A DNA stretch of 64,000 nucleotides from Sipunculus nudus (GCA_026874595.1 JAPPUL010000082.1:1118001-1182000), one strand, 5' to 3'; positions 46,242 through 56,063 are shown, counted from the first letter of the stretch. Translations and numbers: made by a program. Notes: generated by a model not told the origin, from the letters alone.

Positions 46242-46751
46242 ATGAAACACACGATATTGCTTAAGGTAAGAAACAATGCAGGTGTAATGATGCATGTGGT
46301 AAGTTTGTTTTCACGACGAGGCTATAATATAGAAAGCATAGCGGTAGGGACTAGGGAGGACCCTCGTGAGAGCATCATAACGATAATAGTAGATGATAAT
46401 AATCATAAAGATATAATACGCCAGATAGACAAACAGCTTAGTAAACTAGTTGATGTTATAAGTATAAAAGACTTTCAATATAACGAATCTTTAAATAGAG
46501 AACTAGTATTAATGCTATTAGAGTTTGGAAAAGAAGAGCTTGGAGTTCTTATAGAGCTTGTAAATGCTTTTGGCGGACGAGTTGAGGATATGACGGAGGA
46601 GACTATCCTTGTTGAGATGTCAGGAATAAGCCGAAAGGTGAAATCATTTATAGATATGGTGTCAAAGAAGTATAAGATATTAGAGATAGTGCGGACAGGC
46701 CAAATAGCGCTTCCTTACCAAAGTAAATTAAAAGATGCACGTATACTCTAG
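46242..46751 (+). CDS. ilvN: Acetolactate synthase, regulatory subunit
   Basis: This subunit binds valine and enhances IlvB activity. It has an N-terminal ACT domain (MKHTILLKVRNNAGVMMHVVSLFSRRGYNIESIAVG, about 1-75) and a C-terminal regulatory domain with RELVLMLL and GQIALP. 169 residues, close to the IlvH/IlvN long form. Translated downstream of ilvB in the same operon, 17-bp gap. It is convergent with lepB, 31 bp apart. Confidence 0.94.
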   Translation: MKHTILLKVRNNAGVMMHVVSLFSRRGYNIESIAVGTREDPRESIITIIVDDNNHKDIIRQIDKQLSKLVDVISIKDFQYNESLNRELVLMLLEFGKEELGVLIELVNAFGGRVEDMTEETILVEMSGISRKVKSFIDMVSKKYKILEIVRTGQIALPYQSKLKDARIL

Positions 46752-46782
46752 TATAGCTTCAAGACAAACACAAGTTTTTGCT

Positions 46783-47898
46783 TTATTCAGGTATATTAGC
46801 GAAACGTTTTAAAGGGTAATAGATAATAATGGGTTTGCCTATAATAAGGTTTTGGTTTACGAGACCCCATTTTCTGCTATCAGAGCTTCGATCTCTGTTA
46901 TCTCCAACCATAAAGTAGTAATTGCTTTTGAAAGTATGTTTAAATACTTTCTTTTGTGTTAAGATAGCTGGGGTATTGGCAGGGAGTATATCGTAATAGA
47001 AAGAGAATAAGTAGTCATTATCTTGAATATCAAAGTCATTATTGTTTTCATTGTGCTTAAGAGACAAATGTTCAGAAGAGAAAGTCTCCTCAAAGTTTGT
47101 AATAAATTTAAGTTCCTCATTAACAGAGAAAAAAAGCTTTTGCTCGCCGTCAATATCCCGCAAAACAATTTCTAAAGTATCGCCTTTTTTAGGAATATAC
47201 AAATATTCGATATCAGGCTGAACATTGTAATAGCTATCATTTTCAAGTTGAATAAGATGTTTTTTATTCCCTAAAGTCTCGATAAAAACGTTGAAATTAC
47301 TATCAGTACTTTTAACAATACCTTTGTCATAAGAATAAAATAATTGTTGAGAAGAGGGGTTTGAGTATTTTTCAGGATTGGAGATATATTTAATAAGGTC
47401 CCAAAATTCTTTATCTATTTTATTAGAAGTAGGGAGGACATTCCCATTAACGATAACTTTCTTATCAAGAAAACTAATGACGTCCCCGGGAACGCCAAGT
47501 AAACGTTTTATAAAATTCTTAGGGCTATCCTCGGTATTCGTAAGGCCAAAGATAGAGAAGGTGATTAAGTCAAAAAGCTCTATTGTCCAGTGGCGAGGTG
47601 AATATCTAGGGTAGTGGAATACAACAATATCGCCTCTTTTAGGGTCTGAGAAAGCGGGTAATTTCCAACTAAAAATAGGTATTCTAACACCATAAATAAA
47701 CTTATTAACGAGAAGGTAGTCGCCCTCAATAAGAGTTGGCACCATACTTCCGGACGGGATTTTGTAAGCTTCAATAACGAATATACGAATAAGAAGAGCA
47801 ATAAAAATAGCAGAGATTATGGTTTCTATATTCTCTCTTAGTTTAGATTTGTTTTTCTTCTTTTTCTTCTTTTTATTCATCTTATTCTTTTTATTCAT
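46783..47898 (-). CDS. lepB: Signal peptidase I with large insertion
   Basis: Signal peptidase I cleaves Sec/Tat signal peptides on the outer face of the inner membrane. The catalytic Ser51 (PSGSMVPTL) and Lys131 (FIKRLLGVPGD) are present, as are FMVGDNRDRSSDSRKWG near the C-terminus and a single membrane segment (about 26-42). Between the Lys region and the GDNRD motif there is an insertion of about 150 residues, so the protein has 371 residues instead of 200-320. The N-terminus is Lys-rich (KKKKKKKNKSK); ATG 47880 is an alternative start. The insertion may form an extra periplasmic domain. Confidence 0.94.
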   Translation of the reverse strand: MNKKNKMNKKKKKKKNKSKLRENIETIISAIFIALLIRIFVIEAYKIPSGSMVPTLIEGDYLLVNKFIYGVRIPIFSWKLPAFSDPKRGDIVVFHYPRYSPRHWTIELFDLITFSIFGLTNTEDSPKNFIKRLLGVPGDVISFLDKKVIVNGNVLPTSNKIDKEFWDLIKYISNPEKYSNPSSQQLFYSYDKGIVKSTDSNFNVFIETLGNKKHLIQLENDSYYNVQPDIEYLYIPKKGDTLEIVLRDIDGEQKLFFSVNEELKFITNFEETFSSEHLSLKHNENNNDFDIQDNDYLFSFYYDILPANTPAILTQKKVFKHTFKSNYYFMVGDNRDRSSDSRKWGLVNQNLIIGKPIIIYYPLKRFANIPE

Positions 47899-48086
47899 CT
47901 TTAAGATTTAGGATTCTCACTATTATTCATATGCTTTTTGTTAAGCTGTTCATTCATAAAAGAAAATCTGTTAAATGGCTGCATAAAAGATATAAGATAA
48001 GTTATAAATAGAAAGAATACAATGTTAAAAAGGTTAAAAAATGGACAAAAACAGGTTAAAATGTGGTAAAAGTTTCCTAAAAGCGC

Positions 48087-48422
48087 TTATTTATGTATTT
48101 CGATATCGATGTCTCTTAGTATGGTAGAAGCTATAATATAGTTATCAGAGTTAAAATTGTTAGAGGAGATAATATTAGAAGCTTTAAGAGAAGATAGGAT
48201 ATCGTTAATGATGTTCATGGTGGAGGTAATATTGCTGTCTTTAACAGGAATAAAGACTCTTAAAGTGGGGAGGAAAGGAAGGTGTTTTTGGGGCATATTT
48301 TTTTTTTGTAAACTAAATAGTCTAATATCCTCAATAAAGAAGTTAAAGATATCGTTCTTAATGAGCTTATGAGCTATGGTCTTAATGTGATAGGGGCGAG
48401 CTTGGAACTCAACTATTTTCAT
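48087..48422 (-). CDS. Divergent PII-like (GlnB-fold) protein, putative
   Basis: The reverse frame is open to 48584, but the ATG at 48422 begins MKIVEFQARPYHIKTIAHKL, which has the look of the first beta strand and helix of PII proteins (MK-x-V-x-A-x-x-RP-x-K-x-x-x-VK-x-AL). Later LPTLRVFIPVKDS resembles the PII strand LPK-x-x-x-E-V-x-V-x-D. At 111 residues the size fits (110-115). The T-loop and nucleotide motifs are not convincingly kept. It lies upstream of lepB and is divergent from the coiled-coil gene. The fold assignment is by eye only. Confidence 0.4.
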   Translation of the reverse strand: MKIVEFQARPYHIKTIAHKLIKNDIFNFFIEDIRLFSLQKKNMPQKHLPFLPTLRVFIPVKDSNITSTMNIINDILSSLKASNIISSNNFNSDNYIIASTILRDIDIEIHK

Positions 48423-48565
48423 GCTGTAAAGATATAAATAAAATGTAATCAAGGTGAAAAAGTTTTTAAGGAAAGTGAAAAAGGGCCGAAAAGAGGCGGA
48501 GAGGAAGTATACATAAAAAAATAAGCAATAAATAAAAGTTATGATAAAATCTCTGGGAGGGGGAC

Positions 48566-51500
48566 ATGTACTCGCCGCTAACACTCATATTGGTACCATT
48601 TTTACTATCGCTAGTAGTGATAATAATATTACGAAGACTTGATAGGGAAAGTCAAAATCTAACAAAAGTAAAGCGTTTAATAGAAAGTTTGCTATCAGAT
48701 TTCAAAGAGAAGGTAAATGCGGAGGATCGTAAGGTAATAGAAAGGCTCGGAGAGCTAAAAGAAGCGTCAAACAAATCTAAGATGCTAGGAAACTATTTAA
48801 AAGGGCAACTTGAGATAGTAAACACCCGAGTAAACGATTTACAAAGTGCAGATGGCTTTATAGCGAAACTAAGCCGTACAGGGAAGAGGTTAGAAGATTT
48901 AAGCATGAAGGTGGAAGGGCAAATATCGGTGTTGGATGAAAGTGATACAAAGCTATTGGTGCTTAGAGAAGATATGGTTAGACTGGAGGAGGAAGTAGTT
49001 AATGCTAAGAGTAGCTATAGGGAGCTTGGGGGGCTTATGAGGGAGGAGAGTGAACGTGGGATTAGGGAGTTACGGGATAGCTATGAGAAGGAGTTGTTAG
49101 GATTGCGTGAGGGGGTAGAAGAGCAAGCAAAGGAAACTCTTTTAAAGTTTGATGAGAGATTAGTATCAACAAGTGAGAGTCAAAATAAACGAAGCCAAGC
49201 GATAGAAGGAGAGTTAAACACAATAATACTATCGGTAGACAAGTTAGTAGATGATTTTAATAATAAGCACGAGGAAATACAAAAGCGTTCTGCTGAGCTT
49301 ACAAAAGAGTATAAAGAGCGAGAGGATGAATTTGCAAAGAACCTGACAAGGATAGAAGAGAATTATAAAGAGAGGTTATTAGATAAGTTTAGCGAAGTAG
49401 AAAAGCGTGTTAATGGATTTAATATTTTCTTTGAAGACATGGATCGAGTGGTAAGGGAATTTGAGCTAAAGTTCAACAAAGAGCTAAGCGGGCAGATGGT
49501 TAGATTGGAAGAGGAGATGGGGTCAAAGTTAGATGTATTGCGAGGGAATATAAGTAAGGCACAACGTGAGATAGAAGAGAAGATGGTTTTACCGAAGGAA
49601 GCGTTAACAAACGAGCTTAATAAGTTAAAAGGGACAATAGAAAAGGATATAAATGCTCTGCGTAATAAGGTAGAAGACATGGACTTGAAGGTATTAGGAC
49701 TTGGAAGTAGTTTAAAGGATAAATTTAATAAAGACATAGAGCAACTAATATATACATTAGAAGAGGAGAAGCGAAAGATAACAAAACAAAGTACAAGTAT
49801 AAACGCCTATCTTGAAAATTATATAGACACAGAAAAGTCAAGGATAACGAAAGATTTATCATTACAAGTGCACAAAGCGTTTGTAGAGCAAAAGGAGCTT
49901 GAGCGGACCCTAAATACTCTAAAGAAGGAAGGAGAGGGAATGAAGCGAGGATTTGAGGATAGTGTAAGTAGGTTTAAAGAGGAGGTAAAGCAATCTGATA
50001 TAGAACTGAGGGGCCAAATAAGTAAGAGTATAGAGGATTTACATTTTAGTCTTGAAAATCAGAGGAGGGAGAGTGAGAGGCAGTATGAAGGGGTAAAGGG
50101 TAGTATAGAGAAGATGTACCTATCGGTAAGAGAAAGGCTAATATCAGAAGCAGATACAATAAGTGGAGTAATAGAGGAGAAGAAGAGCGAGATAAATCTT
50201 TTTTATGAAAGTAATAAAGGGGAGTTACAAGAGAAGGAAAAAGAGCTTGACTACATGATATCGGGTATAAAGGAGTTTTATAGTGCAGAACTTGATAAAA
50301 TGCTTCAAACAATAAAGACAAACTATGACAAAGTAGAACAAGGGTACATGATAAATAACACAAAACTTTTAAAGGATACAGAAGAGAAGGTAAAGGAAGT
50401 GTCAAACGAGTTATTGTTGTTGCAAAGTAGATTTAAAAGTATGGCAGAAGACTCAAGATACGATGTGGGTGAGCAAGCAAATACTTATAAGAGAGAACTT
50501 AGTGAATATGTAAATAAGTTAAGAGTGGACGTAAAGGAGACAGAGGTAAAAAAATACGAGATATTAGTAGATAAGAGTGAGAATTTAAGTAGAGAGCTTG
50601 TGGGAATGGAGGGAAAAGTAAAGGAGATGGAGGCTATGGCTTTACGAGGGATAGGAACGTATAAGGAAGAGGTACGATATGAGCTTGAGGGTCTTTTAGA
50701 AGGTTTTAATGAAAGATTAAACGGCTTAAATATGGAGTTAGAAAACAAGCTGGCAGTAAAGACGGAAAAGGCCCAATCTGGGATGCGAAGCATGCTGTCT
50801 AGCTTGCAAAGTGAGTATGAGGGGAAATTGAATAGTTATATATCAAAGACAGAAGGTCGTGTAAAGGAGCTTGGGGCTGGACTTAAACAAGTTTTGGAGT
50901 ATGATGTAGATATAGAGGAGTTTAACAAGAAGTTTGGCTTAGAACTTGGTAAGATGGAGAAGGAGCTAACTAGTTTAAAGGATAAACTAAGCTTAAAGAC
51001 GAAGGAAGAGTTTGAGAATATAAGTCTGGAGCTTAAGTTAATAGATGAGCGGATACGGGAGTTTGTTAAGGAGTCAAAGTTATTTAAGAAGGCGGAGAAA
51101 TTTTATGATAAGTTGAAGGAAGAGATACAAAATGCAAGTGAACAAACGAAGCGAATGCGCGAGGAGCGAGAATATTTCAAAGAGTTTGAGAATAAGCTTG
51201 AGGATGTAATGGAGATAAGGGAGCAATTAAAGGGAGTGATGAGCAACGCAGACAGTAAGCGAAAAGCCTTAAGCGAGCTTGTAGACAGAACGGAATCAGT
51301 ATTAAATATGGAAGATGTAATAGAAAAGAAGATAGAAGAGATGCAAACAAGTCTTTCTGAACTTGAAGAGGGAACGAAGCGGCTTTCAAAATTTAAAGAG
51401 ATATATAATAAAGCCTCAGAATCGATATCAAAGTTGAATGAATCAGATGCACGAGTAAAGGAGAGCTTACCTGTTTTAAAAGAGGCACAAGAGTACATAT

Positions 51501-52213
51501 CAGGTCTTGATGGACATATAGAAGAGATAAAAGATGATTTTAAAATGTTCCAGGATAAAAACACAGTGCTTAAGGGGACAGTAGAAGACATAGAGAAGAA
51601 GATGGCAAAGATAGAGGGGCTACAGGAGAAGATGGAAGAGGTAATAAAGCGCTTTGACGAGATGGACTTGCTGGTATTAGACCTTGAGAAGCGAACGAAT
51701 CAAATAGAAATAGCCAGAGAGCGAGTAGCACAGACAGAGAATTTGCTTTCTAAGCTTCAAAAGGCTGCAGACAGGCGAATAGACGAGCTTCAAGTGCTGG
51801 TAAAAGGGGAAGTAAAAGCTAAAGATTCAAAAGCTGCTAAAAGAGTACTTAACGAAGGAGCAGCTGGTAAAGCAGTTATTTTGGAAAAAGGCGAGGTATT
51901 AGAAGGGGGTAAAGATACACTAGATGGTTTATCGAAGGGGATAGAAGTATTAGATGAGGCGGAAGTGGCTTCTGATATAGATTTATCGGATGGGGATGGT
52001 AAGGTTTATGATGGGATAGAGAAAAGAGAAAAAAGAAAAGAAGATATAAAAATAGATGGTAGTACTAATGGATTAAGCAGTGAAAATCGCCAAGAGGCGG
52101 TAATAAAGTTATATGACAAGGGATTTGACATAGAGCGGATAAGCACGTTATTAAACTTAAGCAAGAGTGAAGTAAAGCTAGTGATAGATGTAGATAAGAG
52201 TAAAATAAGATAG
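48566..52213 (+). CDS. Giant coiled-coil protein, SpiroCoCo-like
   Basis: This 1215-residue protein has one N-terminal membrane segment (about 5-22), then some 1050 residues of heptad-type, Lys/Glu/Leu-rich sequence. Residues 1085-1170 are a low-complexity Gly/Ser/Asp linker, and the C-terminal 40 residues read QEAVIKLYDKGFDIERISTLLNLSKSEVKLVI, a helix-turn-helix-like motif. This order of parts agrees with the 'SpiroCoCo' coiled-coil proteins annotated in spirochaetes. I know the family only by name, so it should be checked by search. The start has GGGAGGGGG upstream. The unknown 632-residue gene follows in the same direction, 107 bp away. Confidence 0.7.
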   Translation: MYSPLTLILVPFLLSLVVIIILRRLDRESQNLTKVKRLIESLLSDFKEKVNAEDRKVIERLGELKEASNKSKMLGNYLKGQLEIVNTRVNDLQSADGFIAKLSRTGKRLEDLSMKVEGQISVLDESDTKLLVLREDMVRLEEEVVNAKSSYRELGGLMREESERGIRELRDSYEKELLGLREGVEEQAKETLLKFDERLVSTSESQNKRSQAIEGELNTIILSVDKLVDDFNNKHEEIQKRSAELTKEYKEREDEFAKNLTRIEENYKERLLDKFSEVEKRVNGFNIFFEDMDRVVREFELKFNKELSGQMVRLEEEMGSKLDVLRGNISKAQREIEEKMVLPKEALTNELNKLKGTIEKDINALRNKVEDMDLKVLGLGSSLKDKFNKDIEQLIYTLEEEKRKITKQSTSINAYLENYIDTEKSRITKDLSLQVHKAFVEQKELERTLNTLKKEGEGMKRGFEDSVSRFKEEVKQSDIELRGQISKSIEDLHFSLENQRRESERQYEGVKGSIEKMYLSVRERLISEADTISGVIEEKKSEINLFYESNKGELQEKEKELDYMISGIKEFYSAELDKMLQTIKTNYDKVEQGYMINNTKLLKDTEEKVKEVSNELLLLQSRFKSMAEDSRYDVGEQANTYKRELSEYVNKLRVDVKETEVKKYEILVDKSENLSRELVGMEGKVKEMEAMALRGIGTYKEEVRYELEGLLEGFNERLNGLNMELENKLAVKTEKAQSGMRSMLSSLQSEYEGKLNSYISKTEGRVKELGAGLKQVLEYDVDIEEFNKKFGLELGKMEKELTSLKDKLSLKTKEEFENISLELKLIDERIREFVKESKLFKKAEKFYDKLKEEIQNASEQTKRMREEREYFKEFENKLEDVMEIREQLKGVMSNADSKRKALSELVDRTESVLNMEDVIEKKIEEMQTSLSELEEGTKRLSKFKEIYNKASESISKLNESDARVKESLPVLKEAQEYISGLDGHIEEIKDDFKMFQDKNTVLKGTVEDIEKKMAKIEGLQEKMEEVIKRFDEMDLLVLDLEKRTNQIEIARERVAQTENLLSKLQKAADRRIDELQVLVKGEVKAKDSKAAKRVLNEGAAGKAVILEKGEVLEGGKDTLDGLSKGIEVLDEAEVASDIDLSDGDGKVYDGIEKREKRKEDIKIDGSTNGLSSENRQEAVIKLYDKGFDIERISTLLNLSKSEVKLVIDVDKSKIR

Positions 52214-52320
52214 CTTAAAAAGTTGCATATTTGTAATTTTTAAAGTGTTATCTAGTCCTAAAGTAAAGTCATAAAAGATTATGGAATAATTCTAAAGAAA
52301 GTTATATTTGGAGTGTAATA

Positions 52321-54219
52321 TTGAATGTTAGGGAAGAATACTCAAAGGTGCTCCATGGGGTTGTTGAGAAGGATGATAGTGTAGGTCGTAAGCTAGTATC
52401 AAACTTAGATAGTTACTTAAAGTTTGTGGCACTGTATAAGAAGAATCGGCCAATAGATTTACAAAATTTGATAAAAGAGATAGTGGAGAAAGAAGATTCA
52501 ATAGTAACGCGGATACAAAAGATAGAACAACTTGATATTGCATACGAGGAAGGAATAAGTGTTTCTGAGCTAGGCTATGAAGCCGTTAGCTTAGGGGTTG
52601 TAGGGAAAGGCGATGCTGAATCAAAAGATACTAAAACAAAAAAAATAAAAGATGCTAAATCAAAAGAGAAGAAGAAAAAGCTAGTAGCAAATACATTCTT
52701 AAATTATGTACTATTTAGCCGACCACGTTTAATCCAGTTTGGAGAGCGAACAAAGACAATTAGCTTTGATTTTTTTGGATTAAAGAAAAGAGAGTCAGGC
52801 GAGGCACTACTTTTGTGGAGTGAATTTAGTAGGTATGTAAAGGAGAGTGTGCAAAAGGAAGTGCACTATGTGGTATTAAACGGTTGGAAGGAGCTTAATC
52901 CTCTTTCTTATAATGTAGTTGTGACATTTTATGAATTTGTATCATTGTTTGCACGGCTTGGAGGGCTTATAAAGCGGGGGAACACGGTATATAGGAATTT
53001 AAGGATAATAGATTTATTTGTAAAGCCTTATTTAAAGGTTTTGTCTCGGGGGAGCTATCGAGAAGGTTTAAAGACGACATTATACAAATTGTTAGAAAAT
53101 CATAGTCAGTATGGTAAGACGGTGAGTAAGACGGTATCGACAGTAGAGAAGATGGTAAATATAGACATGCGAGACTTGTCGTTTTGTAATGCAATTTTAG
53201 CGGAATACGGACTTTATTATAATAGATTTGTCAATCTATCTGAGTTATATGAACATTATGATATAGGAAAGATAGAAGAAGATAAGTTTATATTCGATGA
53301 TATAGTAAAGCATAGGGTAAGTCGTTTTATAGAAGAGGTAGACGAAGCGTTAGAAGAGCTTGAGGGTGAGCTTTTCTTTCTGCAGAATATAAGTGTATCA
53401 AGCGATATAAAAGTCAAGGAAGGCTTATATAGTGAGCCGGGTAAGGGCTGGATAGAATTATTTAATAGAATAGCGAATTATGAATATCATGTACAAATAA
53501 AAAGCCAATCTTATGGAAAGACTTATGGAAAGAGTAGAGCATATAATGTAAATCCGTTTAATAGTTTTTATAGGGATGTAGCTGGAGTAATGAGGCAGTT
53601 ATCTAAAGGATTCATAGCCCATTATGGTGATTTTATAAGGGGACAAGTATACGTTGGGGGAGAAGATGCTAAAAAGAGTATTATAGTATTTAGTAAGACG
53701 TTTTTAAGATATGATATTAATCAATTGGAAGAACTTAGTTTCAAGAGGATAGGGATTGGGAGCATCGGGCCATTAAGTCTGGATAAATATTTGCTATACA
53801 CAGCAAGCCAGGCCTTACCTAATGAGGAAGAGGAGAATGAGTGTCGAATAGTTGAGAGTATGGTTTTAATATATAAGAGTATAGGTTATAAGCTTAGCAG
53901 GATACTTTATTTGCATGATATTTCAAGTGGTCTTAGGGGAGAAGAGCTTTTAAAAGCCTATAAGACGAAAGATGAGGCAATAGAATATACAGATGATGGG
54001 CAAGGACGTTTAATTCCCTACGCAAACGAAAAGATAATATTGCATCCATTACTAAGTGATAAAAGCGTGATAGAAGTTATAAAAGACATAGTAAGTTTTA
54101 CTCTTAATCTAATATATTTCCTACGAGAAGATGACATATCACGACGTTACAGAGCAAAGGATTCTATTATATCGCATATGGATCACTATATTAGTCTTAA
54201 GGCCCGGGTTGAGCAATAA
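52321..54219 (+). CDS. Hypothetical protein, 632 residues, partner of the coiled-coil gene
   Basis: I do not recognise this protein with certainty. It has no membrane segment. Residues 1-75 and 150-600 look like two helical globular regions joined by a Lys-rich linker (DTKTKKIKDAKSKEKKKK, about 100-118). It begins at TTG 52321 after GGAG 8 bases upstream. It follows the coiled-coil gene and runs directly into eda, whose GTG starts right after its stop. A spirochaete-restricted family (DUF5312-like) is a possibility that I cannot verify from the sequence alone. Confidence 0.7.
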   Translation: MNVREEYSKVLHGVVEKDDSVGRKLVSNLDSYLKFVALYKKNRPIDLQNLIKEIVEKEDSIVTRIQKIEQLDIAYEEGISVSELGYEAVSLGVVGKGDAESKDTKTKKIKDAKSKEKKKKLVANTFLNYVLFSRPRLIQFGERTKTISFDFFGLKKRESGEALLLWSEFSRYVKESVQKEVHYVVLNGWKELNPLSYNVVVTFYEFVSLFARLGGLIKRGNTVYRNLRIIDLFVKPYLKVLSRGSYREGLKTTLYKLLENHSQYGKTVSKTVSTVEKMVNIDMRDLSFCNAILAEYGLYYNRFVNLSELYEHYDIGKIEEDKFIFDDIVKHRVSRFIEEVDEALEELEGELFFLQNISVSSDIKVKEGLYSEPGKGWIELFNRIANYEYHVQIKSQSYGKTYGKSRAYNVNPFNSFYRDVAGVMRQLSKGFIAHYGDFIRGQVYVGGEDAKKSIIVFSKTFLRYDINQLEELSFKRIGIGSIGPLSLDKYLLYTASQALPNEEEENECRIVESMVLIYKSIGYKLSRILYLHDISSGLRGEELLKAYKTKDEAIEYTDDGQGRLIPYANEKIILHPLLSDKSVIEVIKDIVSFTLNLIYFLREDDISRRYRAKDSIISHMDHYISLKARVEQ

Positions 54220-54849
54220 GTGGATAAAAAAGAAGCATTATCTTTGCTTTTTAGGCATAAAATAGTTCCAGTAATAAGACTTTCCCAAGAACATGATGCT
54301 CTTAAGATAATAGAGTCTCTTTTGGCGGGAGGGATTAAGGTTATAGAAGTATCTTTATTGTCGTATGATGCTATAAATTTGGTTAGTTATTTACGTAGAC
54401 AAGATTTATTTGTTGGTGTTGGAACGGCTTTGGATAGTCTTAGTGTAAGAAAGTCCCTAGATGCAGGAGCTTGTTTTATAGTCTCTCCACATACGGATAA
54501 AGATATAATAACTTTATCGAAAAAAGACTTTGTATTAACAATACCTGGCTGTTTAACACCGAGTGAGGTTATGCATGCAGCTAGCTTTAATGTTGAGTTG
54601 ACAAAGATATTTCCTGTGGCAAGTATGGGAGGCCCCTCTTATATTAAGTCATTAAAAAACGTTTTTCCTAATATCAATTTCATGCCAACAGGCGGCATAC
54701 AGTTATCTAATTTAAGAGACTACTTAAAAGTAGGTGCCTTTGCACTTGGAGTATCTTCAAGTCTTATTACCCAATCTATTTTAGAGAATAAGGATTATAA
54801 GCTTTTGGAAGAAAATGCACGTGAGTATGTAGCCAATATAAACTTGTAA
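54220..54849 (+). CDS. eda: 2-dehydro-3-deoxyphosphogluconate aldolase
   Basis: KDPG aldolase of the Entner-Doudoroff pathway, splitting KDPG into pyruvate and glyceraldehyde 3-phosphate. In 209 residues the Schiff-base Lys129 (TKIFPVA) and Glu43 (KVIEVSL) occupy the expected spacing, and IPGCLTPSEV and MPTGGI are family motifs. The start is GTG, one base after the stop of the previous gene, so translation is probably coupled. It may also act on 4-hydroxy-2-oxoglutarate. The gene is convergent with pspA, 18 bp apart. Confidence 0.93.
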   Translation: MDKKEALSLLFRHKIVPVIRLSQEHDALKIIESLLAGGIKVIEVSLLSYDAINLVSYLRRQDLFVGVGTALDSLSVRKSLDAGACFIVSPHTDKDIITLSKKDFVLTIPGCLTPSEVMHAASFNVELTKIFPVASMGGPSYIKSLKNVFPNINFMPTGGIQLSNLRDYLKVGAFALGVSSSLITQSILENKDYKLLEENAREYVANINL

Positions 54850-54867
54850 TTATTATGTATAAGTGTT

Positions 54868-55554
54868 TTAGCTTTTATTCATCTTAGCCTTAAGGGCAGC
54901 TAGTTTATCGCTCATATGCCCTGACTCTGACGAGCCTCCTTCTAAGGCTTTAAATTTACCCTCTAAATCACCTCCAGCAAGAGTGTTTGTAATTTCACTA
55001 TCAGCCTCAGCTCTTGCCTCTATGGCATTTACCTTCTCTTCCATTCGGGCAAAAGAGTCATACGCAGAAGTATCAGTAAGGCTTGACATAGTTTTAGATA
55101 TCCTACTTTGTGCCTCAGCTCTTTTTTGTCTTGCAACAAGTAAGTTTTTCTTTCGTTGCGCCTCTTGTAGCTTGTTGTTAAGCTCTTTTAAACCTTCTTT
55201 TAATTTCTCAACAACAGTTTTTTGACTTAACCATTGTTCTTCATATTGCCGTGCTTCAAGAGAGGCCTTCTCCTGTTTTGCAAGAGCCTCCATCGCTAAG
55301 GTGTCATCACCTTTTTCTACCGCAAGCATAGCACGCTGTTCCCAAGTTTTTGTTTGCTTTTGACTTTCATGAAATTGCTTTTGTATACGTTTTTCATCTG
55401 CTATAGCTTGAGCAACCTCTGTTTTAACCTTATTAAGCTGCTTATTCATATCAAGTATTATCTGTTCAAGCATCTTCTTTGGATCTTCTGATTTACTAAT
55501 TAAATCATTTAAGTTTGACTTTACAACTGTCATAAACCTATCTAGTATACCCAT
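54868..55554 (-). CDS. pspA: Phage shock protein A / IM30 family
   Basis: PspA-family proteins are peripheral membrane proteins of the ESCRT-III superfamily that protect the inner membrane. The 228-residue protein starts MGILDRFMTVVKSNLNDLISKSEDPKKMLEQIILDM (typical helix 0-1) and has long Glu/Lys/Ala-rich coiled helices to about residue 180, then a Ser/Gly-rich tail. It lies 51 bp after the YbjN-like gene in the same direction, so it may be transcribed with it. No pspF or pspBC is near. Confidence 0.93.
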   Translation of the reverse strand: MGILDRFMTVVKSNLNDLISKSEDPKKMLEQIILDMNKQLNKVKTEVAQAIADEKRIQKQFHESQKQTKTWEQRAMLAVEKGDDTLAMEALAKQEKASLEARQYEEQWLSQKTVVEKLKEGLKELNNKLQEAQRKKNLLVARQKRAEAQSRISKTMSSLTDTSAYDSFARMEEKVNAIEARAEADSEITNTLAGGDLEGKFKALEGGSSESGHMSDKLAALKAKMNKS

Positions 55555-55605
55555 GTTTTATAAGCTCCATTTATTTATGTTATTTTGTCTATATAATCTA
55601 ATAAG

Positions 55606-55992
55606 TTATTTTGAATAGCTTGACAATACCTTGTAATCCTCTCGGATAGCCATAAATATTGAATCCAAAGAGGCTTGAAACTCATTTAGATCCAGATTTT
55701 CAAGCTCAAGCGTATCAACAATAACAACACCATCTTGCTCAAGCGCATAAGCTCCATGTACGAGACTCTCAGAATTTAACCGAAGTAGTTTCTCATAAAA
55801 GCCTTCACGATTTTTATTTGGTATTTGCATAAGTTTGACTCTAAATATTAAAAGTGGATCTTCTATTGAGACAACAAGGTTATTAATATTGTCAAATTCA
55901 TCATGTATAACCCACATCCCATCTGCAATCTCTTCATAGTCAAGCCTAAGGCTCATAAAGTAGTCAACTACCTTCTCTTGTATATCTTTCAT
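55606..55992 (-). CDS. YbjN-like (CesT-fold) protein
   Basis: This 128-residue protein resembles the YbjN domain by eye: an N-terminal helix (MKDIQEKVVDYFMSL), strands with GMWVIHDEFDNINNLVVSIEDPLLIFRVKL, and a helix-rich C-terminus. YbjN proteins adopt the type III secretion chaperone fold and are often found next to pspA, as here. A function is not known. It is upstream of pspA on the minus strand. ATG at 55992; no strong ribosome binding site. Confidence 0.7.
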   Translation of the reverse strand: MKDIQEKVVDYFMSLRLDYEEIADGMWVIHDEFDNINNLVVSIEDPLLIFRVKLMQIPNKNREGFYEKLLRLNSESLVHGAYALEQDGVVIVDTLELENLDLNEFQASLDSIFMAIREDYKVLSSYSK

Positions 55993-56063
55993 AATAACTA
56001 TTGCTCCATTAAAATATCTTTATTTAAGATATAAGAACTCTAAATGTTAAAGGGAAAATATAA

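Noticed and set aside
46752-46782. Bidirectional terminator between ilvN and lepB
   Set aside because: The 31-bp gap has a T-run but no stem of convincing length.
48423-48584. N-terminal extension of the PII-like ORF
   Set aside because: It overlaps the divergent coiled-coil gene start and is Phe/Tyr-rich; the ATG at 48422 gives a complete PII-sized protein.
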